The position numbers and the translations under genes were made by a program. The notes under the pieces were generated by a model. The model searched no databases. It was not told the DNA's origin and saw only the letters and a list, made by a program, of their open reading frames with translations. 50,084 nucleotides of DNA. It comes from an uncultured Clostridia bacterium. Its GTDB lineage: Bacteria > Bacillota > Clostridia > Oscillospirales > Acutalibacteraceae. The stretch is from the NCBI GenBank assembly GCA_958436475.1, contig CAUBKG010000005.1, forward strand, positions 1-50,084, in the 5' to 3' direction. Below are positions 1 through 8,727 of this stretch, one piece after another (positions within the stretch are counted from its first letter, which is position 1; each line of letters opens with the position of its first letter).

Positions 1-60
1 CAGCGGGCAACGGACCTAAAATCTCTGCGCGCGGCCTCGAAGAGACCGCATGCGCAAAAA

Positions 61-114
61 AAATAGCCGCTAATCTCTTCTGCCGGAAATATGTCGCCTC
101 TCTTGCGGCTATTT
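61..114. terminator. Possible bidirectional hairpin terminator
   Basis: An inverted repeat AAATAGCCGC (61-70) / GCGGCTATTT (105-114) with A-run on one side and T-run on the other. The loop is long (34 nt), so it is a weaker candidate than the other terminators here. Bases 1-60 before it show no recognisable gene. Confidence 0.45.
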
Positions 115-123
115 TTTATTGCT

Positions 124-175
124 TTATTATTGCTTTGCAATAATAATTTGGCCATGCGGGCCGGTACCGGCCCGC
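124..175 (-). terminator. Two hairpins downstream of the zinc-ribbon gene
   Basis: Bases 156-175 are a perfect 20-bp palindrome (GCGGGCCGGTACCGGCCCGC). It is followed on the minus strand by a second perfect stem, TTATTATTGC (124-133) with GCAATAATAA (137-146). They sit just after the stop codon of the minus-strand gene at 213-623. The GC-rich stem has no clean T-run directly after it, so termination is inferred from position. Confidence 0.5.
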
Positions 176-212
176 GGCCTTACAGTATCATCTTTTGCCT
201 CTAAGGCTGCTT

Positions 213-623
213 TTACAGTTCTTCGCTTTCCTGCTTCTGCCCCTTCTCCTGATTTAAATCAAAGGTAAACGTGAGCTTTTCGCCGCACTGGTCGCAGAAG
301 CTTGCATTCTCGTTGTTCACCGCTCCGCAGGAGGGGCAGCGGCGCATATTTTTGAGCGCGGCGAGCTGGGCTTCCAGCTCTTCGATTTCGCTCTGCTTTT
401 CTCTGATCCGGCGGATGATATCCACCGCCTCGCTGAGATCACCTTTGCCGGCGACCGACTGGTAATACATTTCCCCGAGTGAGGTATAAAGCCTGCTGAT
501 TTTAGACTTCCGGTCGGAAATGCCCCATTTGATCCGCTGGGCCTCCACGACCTCCGAGGTCTTTTTTCCGACGGTGCCGATGACTTCCTTTGCAGTGGAT
601 ACCGTATTGTCCAAAACACCCAT
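213..623 (-). CDS. Coiled-coil protein with C-terminal zinc ribbon
   Basis: A 136-residue protein of unknown function. Residues about 1-85 are charged and predicted helical or coiled-coil, with many Glu, Lys and Arg residues. Near residue 95 a four-cysteine zinc ribbon begins (CPSCG...CDQCG), followed by a short acidic tail. There is no signal peptide or membrane segment, so it is probably cytoplasmic. The start is supported by AAGGAGA seven bases upstream of the ATG, and a good promoter lies just upstream. It stands alone between the hemZ operon and the window edge. Similar zinc-ribbon proteins are common in Clostridia as unnamed proteins; the ribbon shows metal binding but not a substrate. 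Confidence 0.8.
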   Translation of the reverse strand: MGVLDNTVSTAKEVIGTVGKKTSEVVEAQRIKWGISDRKSKISRLYTSLGEMYYQSVAGKGDLSEAVDIIRRIREKQSEIEELEAQLAALKNMRRCPSCGAVNNENASFCDQCGEKLTFTFDLNQEKGQKQESEEL

Positions 624-654
624 AAAGACATCTCCTTACCGAATTTTCTTCTTT

Positions 655-683
655 ATACTACCATTATCTCCCGCGCTTTTCAA
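655..683 (-). promoter_or_regulatory. Promoter of the zinc-ribbon gene
   Basis: On the minus strand, TTGAAA (678-683) and TAGTAT (655-660) are separated by 17 bp, a SigA-type arrangement. It ends about 30 bp upstream of the start codon at 623. Confidence 0.6.
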
Positions 684-790
684 CCATCAAGCACAGGAGT
701 TCCATCTGAACGCGGTTCTTGCGGGCAAAGCTTCTTCGCACTTCGGGGAAGCGAAAAAGCGGGGCCGAAATCCGATTTGCCTTCTCCGCC

Positions 791-1714
791 TTACCCCACA
801 AATTCGTGCAGCATGGAATCGGGCGGGAGCAGCTCCATCGGGATAGGCTCGAAATTCCCGAGGTACCCGTAAAGCCGCTCGATCATATCGTAATTCGGAA
901 CGTCCTTCGGGATGGTATCAAGCAGGGGCAGGATGCGCCCCTTTAAGATACCCGGCTCGTAATCGTGGAGCGTGTCGATATAAACATCCGCATTGTCTTC
1001 ATTCGGAAAAAGGTAAAGCTCTTCCCCGCGCAGCACCTTCGTCCACATGGAAAGGGTGTTTTGGGGGCTGCTCGAGCGAAAGATATCGTCCCGGATCATG
1101 CGGCGCACGAGGCGGACCGCGCGGCGGGAAATCGCCTTTTTGTCCCCCGCCATGAGCTTCGTCCGCACGCTGACATAAAGCTTTACGAGCTTATCCTGCG
1201 GAAGCTGGCCTGTGATGATGGGGTTCATGGCATGGATTCCCTCCACGATGACCACCTCGCCCGGGCCGATCTCCACATGCTCGAGCTCTTCATCCGGCGC
1301 GCTTTTCTGAAAATTGAACACGGGAAGATTGCTTTCCCCCGTTTCCACAAGCTCGCGCAGGCACTTCGTCATGAGCGGGATATTGAGCGCGTAAACCGAT
1401 TCATAGTCATACGAGCCGTCCGGCAGAACGGGGGCCTTGCCTCCGCCGAGATAAAAATTATCCAGGGAAATAACCAAAGAACCAATGCCGCGTGCTTCCA
1501 GCGCCTTTCGGATTTTGTGCGCCGTGGTGGTTTTTCCCGAACCGGACGGCCCCGAAAGCATGATGATTTCATGATTTTCGTTGGCACCGAGGATCCGCTC
1601 CGCAAATGCTTCCACCTGCGCATGGTATTTCTGTTCGCTTTCGGCAATCAGCGCCGCCGGGTCGTGCGCCGCCAGACGGTTGATTTCACCGATGTTCCGG
1701 GGAATACTCCTCAT
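791..1714 (-). CDS. Uridine kinase family P-loop kinase
   Basis: A 307-residue P-loop kinase of the uridine kinase/phosphoribulokinase superfamily, expected to phosphorylate uridine or a related nucleoside with NTP. Visible motifs: Walker A GPSGSGKTTT at about residues 54-63, the base- and sugar-binding SLDNFY segment near 83-88, the PVFNF segment, and VVIVEGIHAMNP, the Walker B-like strand. Many Clostridia carry a longer nucleoside kinase with N-terminal TGS-like domains; this protein has only a roughly 50-residue lead-in before the kinase domain. GGTGAGGAG precedes the ATG. The gene starts 29 bp inside the end of hemZ, so it is the last gene of that operon. The exact substrate is not shown by the sequence. 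Confidence 0.8.
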   Translation of the reverse strand: MRSIPRNIGEINRLAAHDPAALIAESEQKYHAQVEAFAERILGANENHEIIMLSGPSGSGKTTTAHKIRKALEARGIGSLVISLDNFYLGGGKAPVLPDGSYDYESVYALNIPLMTKCLRELVETGESNLPVFNFQKSAPDEELEHVEIGPGEVVIVEGIHAMNPIITGQLPQDKLVKLYVSVRTKLMAGDKKAISRRAVRLVRRMIRDDIFRSSSPQNTLSMWTKVLRGEELYLFPNEDNADVYIDTLHDYEPGILKGRILPLLDTIPKDVPNYDMIERLYGYLGNFEPIPMELLPPDSMLHEFVG

Positions 1715-3173
1715 AGAAGCTCCTCACCCTTTTCTTTTTATTAAGTATATCGTTGAACCGGCTGATATATTCATACGGATACTTATAGTTGAATATCCTT
1801 TCGATCATGGGCCCGCCCGGTTCGCGGAGCTTCGTGACCGCGCCCGCGCCGCAGGCGAGGATGGTGTGCGCTTCCTCCATGATGAACACATTATATGCGC
1901 CCTCATACCCTTCCCGGCAAAAGCCTACGTTTTCGAGGTTCCCGGCGGTTTTGCTCTGGCGGTACATATAATAGGGCCGGTAGCCGGAAAGCGGAAGGCT
2001 TCGGTGGGTTTCTTCGAGCATTTGCGCCACTTCCCCGCTCCTTGCGTAATATTCCTCCCGGTAAAGGTCGGCCGAACGCTTGAGCGCAAGGGTATGTACG
2101 GTGATATTTTCGGGAGACAGCGCGCACACCTGCCGCAGCGTTTCCCGGAAGCTTTCAAAGGTATCGCCCGGGAGTCCCGCGATCAGATCCATGTTTATCG
2201 CTTCGAAGCCCGCTTCCCTTGCAAGGCGGTAGGCGGCAAGCGTCTGCTCCGAGGTATGGCGGCGGCCGATGCGCTCGAGCACCTCATCGTTCATGGTCTG
2301 CGGATTGATGCTCACCCGGTTTGCTCCGCTCTCCCGGATGGCCCGGAGCTTATCGTGGGTGATGGTATCGGGGCGGCCCGCCTCAACGGTATATTCGAGG
2401 AGAGAAGAAAAATCGAACTGTTCCGCCACTTTTCCCATAACTCTCTCGAGCTGCTCCGCGCTGAGCGTGGTAGGCGTGCCTCCCCCGAAGTAAATGGACT
2501 GGAGCCGGAGCCCCAGCTCCCTTGCATAGGCGGCGGTATCTTCGATTTCCCGGCACAGCAGCCCCACATAGGGCTCTAAAAGCTTCTTTGCCTTTTCGAT
2601 GGAATGGGAAACAAAGGAGCAGTAGGAGCAGCGCGAGGGGCAAAACGGGATGGATATATACAGGCTGAAGGAATCTGAAGCCGACTGTGCGAGGATTTCC
2701 CCTTCCGACTTCGCGGTGGCGAGGCAGAGCGAGGCTTTTTCCGGTTCCACAAAAAGACGGCCGGTGAAATAATCAAGCGCCTGTTCCTCCGACCCAAGCT
2801 CCGCAAGCAGGCGGCGCATGAGCTTCGTTGGACGCACGCCCGTGAGGATGCCCCATTTGGGCCGATAGCCCGTAAGTGCGATAAAAGCGCGGAACAGGCA
2901 TACGCAGATGCGGTATTCGCTCTCCTTTTCAAAATCCGGAGAGGCGGTTTCCATCTGATCGGCCTCTTCCGCCTCACGGTCCCCAACACGCACGCGGGCG
3001 AACAAACGGGTGATATCCCCTTCTTCCTTCGCCTGGGTGAGCACATAGTCTCCCTCCGCGGGAGGCTCCTGCCGAAGGGGAAGCTTGCAGTCCGGCCGGA
3101 ATACACGGCAGAGGTTTTCCACCTCATACTGGTGCGCATGCCCTTTTAGAATGAGTTCCATATAATTTTCCAT
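1686..3173 (-). CDS. hemZ: HemZ-type coproporphyrinogen dehydrogenase, radical SAM
   Basis: A 495-residue HemN-like radical SAM protein. The iron-sulfur motif CPSRCSYC lies in SIPFCPSRCSYCSF near residue 175, followed by YFGGGTPTTLS, a typical SAM-binding GGGTP segment. The roughly 165-residue N-terminal extension before the radical SAM core and the position after dtd and the MBL gene match the Clostridia HemZ family rather than canonical HemN. HemZ proteins are annotated as oxygen-independent coproporphyrinogen III dehydrogenases of haem synthesis; the activity of many is unproven and some HemN-like proteins serve as haem chaperones. The start codon lies one base after the stop codon of the upstream MBL gene, whose last codons hold the GAGGGG ribosome site. 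Confidence 0.88.
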   Translation of the reverse strand: MENYMELILKGHAHQYEVENLCRVFRPDCKLPLRQEPPAEGDYVLTQAKEEGDITRLFARVRVGDREAEEADQMETASPDFEKESEYRICVCLFRAFIALTGYRPKWGILTGVRPTKLMRRLLAELGSEEQALDYFTGRLFVEPEKASLCLATAKSEGEILAQSASDSFSLYISIPFCPSRCSYCSFVSHSIEKAKKLLEPYVGLLCREIEDTAAYARELGLRLQSIYFGGGTPTTLSAEQLERVMGKVAEQFDFSSLLEYTVEAGRPDTITHDKLRAIRESGANRVSINPQTMNDEVLERIGRRHTSEQTLAAYRLAREAGFEAINMDLIAGLPGDTFESFRETLRQVCALSPENITVHTLALKRSADLYREEYYARSGEVAQMLEETHRSLPLSGYRPYYMYRQSKTAGNLENVGFCREGYEGAYNVFIMEEAHTILACGAGAVTKLREPGGPMIERIFNYKYPYEYISRFNDILNKKKRVRSFYEEYSPEHR

Positions 3174-3174
3174 G

Positions 3175-3798
3175 CTAGCCCCTCATAAACGGATTGTTCC
3201 GCCGCTCGAATTCCAGCCGGGTTTCCGGGCCGTGGCCGGGCAGAACCCGGTAATCTCCGGGCAGCTCCGACAGCTTCCGGAGAGACCGGAAAATTTCCTC
3301 CTCGCTGCCGGAGGGCAGATCGGTGCGGCCCATGGAACCGGCAAAAAGGGTATCGCCCGAAAAAATCACGTCTTCCGTAACCAGGCTGATTCCTCCCGCC
3401 GTGTGCCCCGGGGTGTGCAGCACCGCGATATCAAGCATGCCGAGGGCAATATGGTCCCCCTCCCGCAGCAGGCGGGAAGGAGCCACCGGCTCCTGGGGAT
3501 AACCGTGCACCGCCGCAAGGCTCACTGCAGGGTCGGTAAGCGCCGCCGCATCCTTTTCCCCGATCAGCACCTCGGCTCCCGTTCCCCTCTGAAGAGAGGC
3601 GGCGCCTAAAACATGGTCGTAGTGGCGGTGCGTCAAAATAATATATTCCACCGAAGAAATCTCCGGCGAAGCCAGCATCTGCCGGAGCTCCGGCCCGGGG
3701 GCAGCGGGGTCGATCACTGCGGCTTTACCGGTTGCGCCGTCGATCAGCACATAGCAGTTGGTTTCGATGGGGCCCATCCGGGCGGATAAAATTTTCAT
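3175..3798 (-). CDS. MBL-fold hydrolase (glyoxalase II-like)
   Basis: A 207-residue metallo-beta-lactamase-fold hydrolase of the hydroxyacylglutathione hydrolase-like group. The zinc ligands are visible as THRHYDH (the HxHxDH motif, about residue 56), HTPGHT (about 130), SGDTLF (about 148) and LPGHGP near the C-terminus. Such proteins hydrolyse thioesters or related substrates; the small size and location between dtd and hemZ fit the conserved Clostridia operon gene of unknown substrate. Its start overlaps the dtd stop by four bases (ATGA), which implies translational coupling. It is cytoplasmic, with no signal peptide. Confidence 0.85.
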   Translation of the reverse strand: MKILSARMGPIETNCYVLIDGATGKAAVIDPAAPGPELRQMLASPEISSVEYIILTHRHYDHVLGAASLQRGTGAEVLIGEKDAAALTDPAVSLAAVHGYPQEPVAPSRLLREGDHIALGMLDIAVLHTPGHTAGGISLVTEDVIFSGDTLFAGSMGRTDLPSGSEEEIFRSLRKLSELPGDYRVLPGHGPETRLEFERRNNPFMRG

Positions 3799-4259
3799 GT
3801 TTTCCCTCTTTTCAGCTCGTCGGTATCCAGTAGGATGGTAATGGGGCCGTTGCCTATGAGGCTCAGTTCCATGTGCGCGCCGAATTCGCCCGTTTTCACA
3901 TCCTGCACGCCCTGTGCCCGCAGCTGCTCCACAAAATATTTATACAAACGCTCGGCCTCCGGCGGCTTTGCCGCGGCGAGGAATTCCGGACGGCGGCCGT
4001 GGCTGCAGTTTGCATACAGCGTGAAATTGGAAACCACCAGGACAGACTGCCCCCGATCGAGCACCGACAGGTTCATTTTGCCCGCATCGTCGCACAGGAT
4101 ACGAAGCTCCGCCGTCTTTTTGGCCAGCAGCTCCGCGTCTCTTTCGCTGTCTCCGTTCTTCACGCCCAGCAAAACGGCAAAGCCCTCCGGGATTTCCCGG
4201 CGCTCGGTTCCGTTTATCGTTACTTCCGCGCGCAGCACGCGCTGTATCACTGCTCTCAT
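3795..4259 (-). CDS. dtd: D-aminoacyl-tRNA deacylase
   Basis: A 154-residue full-length Dtd, which removes D-amino acids (and glycine mischarged on tRNA-Ala) from tRNA as a translation quality-control enzyme. The start MRAVIQRV is typical. The SNFTLYA segment near residue 80 corresponds to the catalytic SQFTL motif, with Asn replacing the usual Gln. The NGPITILLDT segment near the end is the cross-subunit Gly-Pro motif that rejects L-aminoacyl groups. It follows relA in the usual relA-dtd order and overlaps the MBL gene downstream. Confidence 0.95.
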   Translation of the reverse strand: MRAVIQRVLRAEVTINGTERREIPEGFAVLLGVKNGDSERDAELLAKKTAELRILCDDAGKMNLSVLDRGQSVLVVSNFTLYANCSHGRRPEFLAAAKPPEAERLYKYFVEQLRAQGVQDVKTGEFGAHMELSLIGNGPITILLDTDELKRGKT

Positions 4260-4293
4260 TGCTTTCTCCTCCGATTATGGGAATGCTTCCCGG

Positions 4294-6483
4294 TCAGCCC
4301 GCGGAGCGCTCCACCTGGATGACGCCCACCACCTTGGAAAGCTTGGCGGCGATGCTCTTCAAATGCTCGAGGCTCTGGATGCTGAGCGTAATGGTGATCT
4401 GGCAGTTGCCCCCCTTCAGCTCGCGCGCGTTGACATTGTGGATCATTACATGCATGCTGGCGAGCTGGATGGTGAGGTCGGCGAGAAGGGCCTCGCGGTC
4501 GATGGCGAGGATCTGAAGGGTGGATTTGAAGGTTTCCTTCACGGCGCTGTCCCACCGGGCGCTGATCCAGCGCTCGGGCTCCTCGGAATGGGCGGTATCC
4601 TGCGGCACGTTGCTGCACGAACGCTTGTGCACAGAAACGCCGTGCCCACGGGTGATATACCCGATGATCGGGTCTCCGGGGAGTGGGTTGCAGCACCGTG
4701 CGAGCTTGATGAGGCAATTATCGATTCCCTCGACCACAACGCCCTCGGATGATTTGGTTGCACGAGGCTCCTCAAACTGCACCACCTGCTTTGCTTCCTG
4801 CACATGGGCGATTTTCCCGTATTCCTCCTTGATGCTGTTCATCAGCTTGGAGATACGCAGGCCGCCGTAACCGATCATGGCGTATAAATCCTCCACCGAA
4901 GCGCAGTGCTGGCGGGCGGCGATGGGCTGCAGCAGCCGTTCTGTTTCCTCTGTGCTCAGGCGGATGTTGTTGCGGGCGAGCTCCCGCTCGATTTCGGCGC
5001 GGCCCTCCGCAATATTTTCCGGACGCTTTTCTTTCTTATACCAGGAGCGTATTTTATTGCGCGCTTCGCTTGTTTTTACGATCTTGAGCCAATCCTTGCT
5101 CGGGCCCTTGCCCTGCGCGCTGGAAGTGAGAATTTCCACTACCTCGCCTGTTTTGAGCACGTAATCGATGGGGACGATACGCCCATCCACCTTGGCGCCT
5201 ACCATCTTGTTCCCCACGGCGGTATGGATAGCATAGGCGAAGTCAATCACCGTGGAGCCGCTCGGAAGGGTGATGACCTTGCCGCGCGGGGTGATGGCGA
5301 ACACCTCCTCGGGCGCCAGATCGGTTTTGATGGTGCGGACGATTTCTTCCACATCGTCTGTATCGCTCTGATTTTCGAGAAGGCGGCGGATCCACGCGAG
5401 GCGGTGCTCGAAGCTGTCTCCCCTTTCGTTCAGGCCGAGCTTGTATTTCCAATGGGCCGCAATACCGTATTCCGCCGTGTGGTGCATTTCCCAGGTGCGT
5501 ATCTGGATTTCAAAGGGGATGCCCTCGTGGGAAATGACTGTGGTATGAAGCGACTGGTAATTATTCGGCTTTGGGGTGGAAATATAATCCTTGAAGCGGC
5601 CGGGGATGGGATTGAACATATCGTGCATGATGCCGAGCACGTTATAGCATTCGGCCACGGTATCCACAATCACGCGCACCGCGTAAATATCGTAGATTTC
5701 TTCAAAATCCTTGCCCTGCATGAACATCTTCCGGTAAATGCCGTGGACCGATTTAACCCGGCCCTCCACATATGGATGCTCGAGTATCCCCTGCAGCCGC
5801 TCGCGCACGCGGTTCTTGATTTCTTCGAGAAACTGCTCCCTCTCCGCTTTCCGAATGAGGAGGGCGTCTTCAATCTCGCGGTAGGCGATGGGGTCCAGGT
5901 GCTTAATGGCGAGGTCTTCGAGCTCCTCCTTCAGGGCACGGATACCGAGCCGATGCGCGATGGGCGCGAAAACCTCCAGGGTTTCGAGGGCTATGTCTCT
6001 CTGCTTCTGCTCGGAGAGCGAATCGAGCGTTCGCATATTGTGAAGGCGGTCGGCCAGCTTTATGATGATGACGCGGATATCTTCATCCATTGCAATGAGC
6101 ATCTTGCGGATATTTTCCGCCTGCTGCTCCTCGCGCGAAACATAAGGGATTTTGCTGAGCTTGGTAACGCCGTCTACCAGGCGGGCGATGCCGGCCCCGA
6201 ATCCGCGGCGGATATCCTCGAGCTCCACGGGGGTATCCTCCACCACATCGTGCAGCATGGCGGCGATGAGGGAATCGGTATCCATACCGAGCTCCACGAG
6301 AATGCCCGCCACGCATACGGGATGTATGATATAGGGCTGCCCGGAACGGCGCATCTGGCCATCGTGAGCCTTTTTCGCAAATTCATAAGCGCGGCGAATG
6401 GCGTCGAGATCGTAATTGTTGCCGCTCTCCCGGATCTGCTCTTCCAAGTTTTCCATGGTTCCTGCGGTTGCCATAATCCTCAT
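4294..6483 (-). CDS. relA: Bifunctional (p)ppGpp synthetase/hydrolase
   Basis: A 729-residue long RSH enzyme that makes and degrades the stringent-response alarmone (p)ppGpp. Order of domains: HD hydrolase domain at about 40-190, with LHDVVEDT holding the catalytic HD pair; synthetase domain at about 230-350, with RFKDYIS, YQSLHTTV and EIQIRT; TGS domain at about 395-460; a helical and conserved-Cys segment containing RCCNPLPGD; and a C-terminal ACT domain at about 655-729. The HD residues are intact, so hydrolase activity is likely. The start at 6483 is chosen because AAAGGAGG lies nine bases upstream and the ATG overlaps the recJ stop (ATGA). Confidence 0.96.
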   Translation of the reverse strand: MRIMATAGTMENLEEQIRESGNNYDLDAIRRAYEFAKKAHDGQMRRSGQPYIIHPVCVAGILVELGMDTDSLIAAMLHDVVEDTPVELEDIRRGFGAGIARLVDGVTKLSKIPYVSREEQQAENIRKMLIAMDEDIRVIIIKLADRLHNMRTLDSLSEQKQRDIALETLEVFAPIAHRLGIRALKEELEDLAIKHLDPIAYREIEDALLIRKAEREQFLEEIKNRVRERLQGILEHPYVEGRVKSVHGIYRKMFMQGKDFEEIYDIYAVRVIVDTVAECYNVLGIMHDMFNPIPGRFKDYISTPKPNNYQSLHTTVISHEGIPFEIQIRTWEMHHTAEYGIAAHWKYKLGLNERGDSFEHRLAWIRRLLENQSDTDDVEEIVRTIKTDLAPEEVFAITPRGKVITLPSGSTVIDFAYAIHTAVGNKMVGAKVDGRIVPIDYVLKTGEVVEILTSSAQGKGPSKDWLKIVKTSEARNKIRSWYKKEKRPENIAEGRAEIERELARNNIRLSTEETERLLQPIAARQHCASVEDLYAMIGYGGLRISKLMNSIKEEYGKIAHVQEAKQVVQFEEPRATKSSEGVVVEGIDNCLIKLARCCNPLPGDPIIGYITRGHGVSVHKRSCSNVPQDTAHSEEPERWISARWDSAVKETFKSTLQILAIDREALLADLTIQLASMHVMIHNVNARELKGGNCQITITLSIQSLEHLKSIAAKLSKVVGVIQVERSAG

Positions 6484-8540
6484 GCTGCCGCGCCTCCTTT
6501 CTCCGCCAGGCGGCGGATGATTTCACAATGCATCAAATCCACTTTTCCCTGCACCGGCCGGAGGGAAAGGGCAATTTCTTCCCCACGCTCCTTGAGGCTG
6601 ATAAGCCCCGCCTGCCGCATGGCAAGCAGGATGACCCGAAGCTTTGCATAGCTGGGCGCTCCGCTCCCCATGCGGTAAAGGAGCGCTTCCGCGCTTCCCT
6701 CATATTCGCCCCGGCCGCGGAGGAAACGGTAAACTCCTGCGCATTCTTCTCTCGTTGGCAGGATGCGGGCCGCTTCTTCAGCCGAAATTTTCTCTCCCCG
6801 GTGCAGCCGCTCATACAGGCGGATTTCCCGGCCGATACCACGGTCGTCCGCTCCGGCGGGGCGAACGTCCCTCACATAAACCGAAAGCCGTCTCTCTCCC
6901 CGGTACACATTTGTTTCCAGTGTTGCGGCGAGGTCCACGCTTTCTCCCACGGAAAACGGGAATTCCTCTTTTGACGTATGGAACTTCAGCGCCGGAAAGG
7001 ATATGCCGTTTTTCTCGAGCGTGAGCCGCAGATGCCGGTTTTCCTTGAGCGACGTGACTGCCTTTACCGTGACGCCGCACAGCCCGAACAAAGGCACCGG
7101 ATTGCCTGAGCCGAAGGGCTCCAGCGCGCCGATGGTCTCTGCGAGCGCGAGAGACAGGGCCTTTGGGTTCAGCTTGCAGTCGAGCTGCATGGAGGGAAAC
7201 GGCATATCCGGATATTCCTGCGCCGCATAGCGGTTGATCTCTTTGCGGAAAGCGGGAATCTGCTCCGTTTTCAGCGTGACGCCCGCGGCCAGCGTGTGGC
7301 CGCCGAAACGCTCCACCGTCTCCCGGCTCGCGCGGATGGCGTCAAAAATAGAAAATCCCTCCACGCTCCGCGCAGAACCCGCCGCCTCCTCCCCTTCGAT
7401 CCCGAGCAGGACGCAGGGGCGGCCGTAACGCTCCAGCAGGCGGGCGGCGGCAATGCCCGCCACGCCCCGATGCCAGCCTTCTCCGGCAAGCACGAGCACG
7501 CGGTCATCCAAAAGAGCGGGATTTTCTTCGATCTGGCTTTGCGCTTCCAAGAGAATGGCCCGCTCGAGCTTTCCTCTTTCTTCATTATCCCGCTCCATCT
7601 GGCGGGCAAGCTCTTCCGCGCGGTCGGCATCGTCCGTCAGGAGCAGGTCCACGGCGCGGTCGGCAGAGCCGATGCGGCCGGCGGAATTGATACGCGGAAT
7701 GAGGGAAAACACAGCGTTCGTGGAGGTGATCGCCCTGCCCCCGCCCATGCCGCACAGGGCGATCATCTTCAGAAGCCCCGGGCGGTAGCTGTGGTTGAGC
7801 TTCCGCAGCCCGCGGCGGATGATGCGGCGCGCCTCCCCGGTTACGGGGGAAACGTCCGCCAAAATTCCAAGCATGGCGAGGTCGATGAATTCATCCAGCT
7901 CCTCGGTGTATTCCCCTCCTTCGAGCGCCTGCACGAGCTTGAGGGCCACACCCGCGCCGGAAATCTCCCGGCAGCCGGAGGGGCAGTCTTCCCGGAAGGC
8001 ATCAACAACCGCAGCGGCCTTCGGCAGTCGCTCCAGCGGACGGTGATGGTCGGTAATCACGAGGTCGATGCCAAGGGAAGCGGCAAATTCCGCTTCCTCC
8101 AGCGCCGTGATGCCGTTATCCACCGTGACGACCAGTGTGACCCCACTGTTTCCAAAGGCCTGAAGGGCTTCGCGGTTGAGGCCGTACCCCTCTCCGCGCG
8201 CCGGGATATAAAACATTACGTCCGCTTCCATGGCGCATAAGTAAGAATATAAAATCGCCGTGGCGGTGACGCCGTCCGCATCGTAATCGCCGTACACAGC
8301 GATCTTTTCCCCGCGATCCACCGCCAGGCGGATGCGCTCGGCGGCGAGGTCCATGTCTTTAAAAGAAAACGGGTCTACCTGCGGCTTTTCCTCCGAAAAG
8401 AAGGCCTCCGCCTTTTCAGGCGAATCCACGCCGCGCACCAGGAGCAGCAGCGCCAAAAACGGATCGATATCGCATGTTTCCGCGAGCTGCTTTGCGGCTT
8501 CTTTATTCACCTGTGAGAACTGCCATATTTTCTTGCTCAT
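6480..8540 (-). CDS. recJ: Single-stranded-DNA exonuclease RecJ
   Basis: A 686-residue RecJ, the 5'-3' single-strand exonuclease of recombination and mismatch repair. DHH-family motifs are present: GDYDADGVTA near residue 85 (motif I), VTVDNGI near 140 (motif II), VITDHH near 160 (DHH motif III) and the GGH-containing FGGHTLAAGV of DHHA1 near 415. The ATG at 8540 is preferred over a GTG 15 bases earlier because GAGGG sits eight bases before it. It is the first gene of the operon that continues into relA by a 4-bp overlap. In many Clostridia apt follows recJ; here apt is absent. Confidence 0.93.
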   Translation of the reverse strand: MSKKIWQFSQVNKEAAKQLAETCDIDPFLALLLLVRGVDSPEKAEAFFSEEKPQVDPFSFKDMDLAAERIRLAVDRGEKIAVYGDYDADGVTATAILYSYLCAMEADVMFYIPARGEGYGLNREALQAFGNSGVTLVVTVDNGITALEEAEFAASLGIDLVITDHHRPLERLPKAAAVVDAFREDCPSGCREISGAGVALKLVQALEGGEYTEELDEFIDLAMLGILADVSPVTGEARRIIRRGLRKLNHSYRPGLLKMIALCGMGGGRAITSTNAVFSLIPRINSAGRIGSADRAVDLLLTDDADRAEELARQMERDNEERGKLERAILLEAQSQIEENPALLDDRVLVLAGEGWHRGVAGIAAARLLERYGRPCVLLGIEGEEAAGSARSVEGFSIFDAIRASRETVERFGGHTLAAGVTLKTEQIPAFRKEINRYAAQEYPDMPFPSMQLDCKLNPKALSLALAETIGALEPFGSGNPVPLFGLCGVTVKAVTSLKENRHLRLTLEKNGISFPALKFHTSKEEFPFSVGESVDLAATLETNVYRGERRLSVYVRDVRPAGADDRGIGREIRLYERLHRGEKISAEEAARILPTREECAGVYRFLRGRGEYEGSAEALLYRMGSGAPSYAKLRVILLAMRQAGLISLKERGEEIALSLRPVQGKVDLMHCEIIRRLAEKGGAAA

Positions 8541-8572
8541 TCTTTCGGCCCTCACACATATTTAATTATATT

Positions 8573-8601
8573 ATTTTATCATCTCCCCCCTCTAAATTCA
8601 A
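8573..8601 (-). promoter_or_regulatory. Promoter of the recJ operon
   Basis: On the minus strand, TTGAAT (8596-8601) and TAAAAT (8573-8578) are 17 bp apart, about 30 bp upstream of the recJ start. It is divergent from the aquaporin promoter. Confidence 0.65.
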
Positions 8602-8637
8602 TACACGTGTGAAAAACCGGATATTTCTCTTTTTCGG

Positions 8638-8666
8638 TTGAATCAAAGCTTTCTCCGTAATATAAT
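8638..8666 (+). promoter_or_regulatory. Promoter of the aquaporin gene
   Basis: TTGAAT (8638-8643) and a perfect TATAAT (8661-8666) are separated by 17 bp. The start codon at 8728 leaves a leader of about 55 nt. Confidence 0.7.
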
Positions 8667-8727
8667 AAATATAAAATGTAAGGCAGCGGCGGCCGGAGCC
8701 CGCCGAATAAAAATTCAGGGGGCATTT

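Noticed and set aside
4906..6651. A 581-codon plus-strand frame
   Set aside because: Antisense shadow of relA/spoT.
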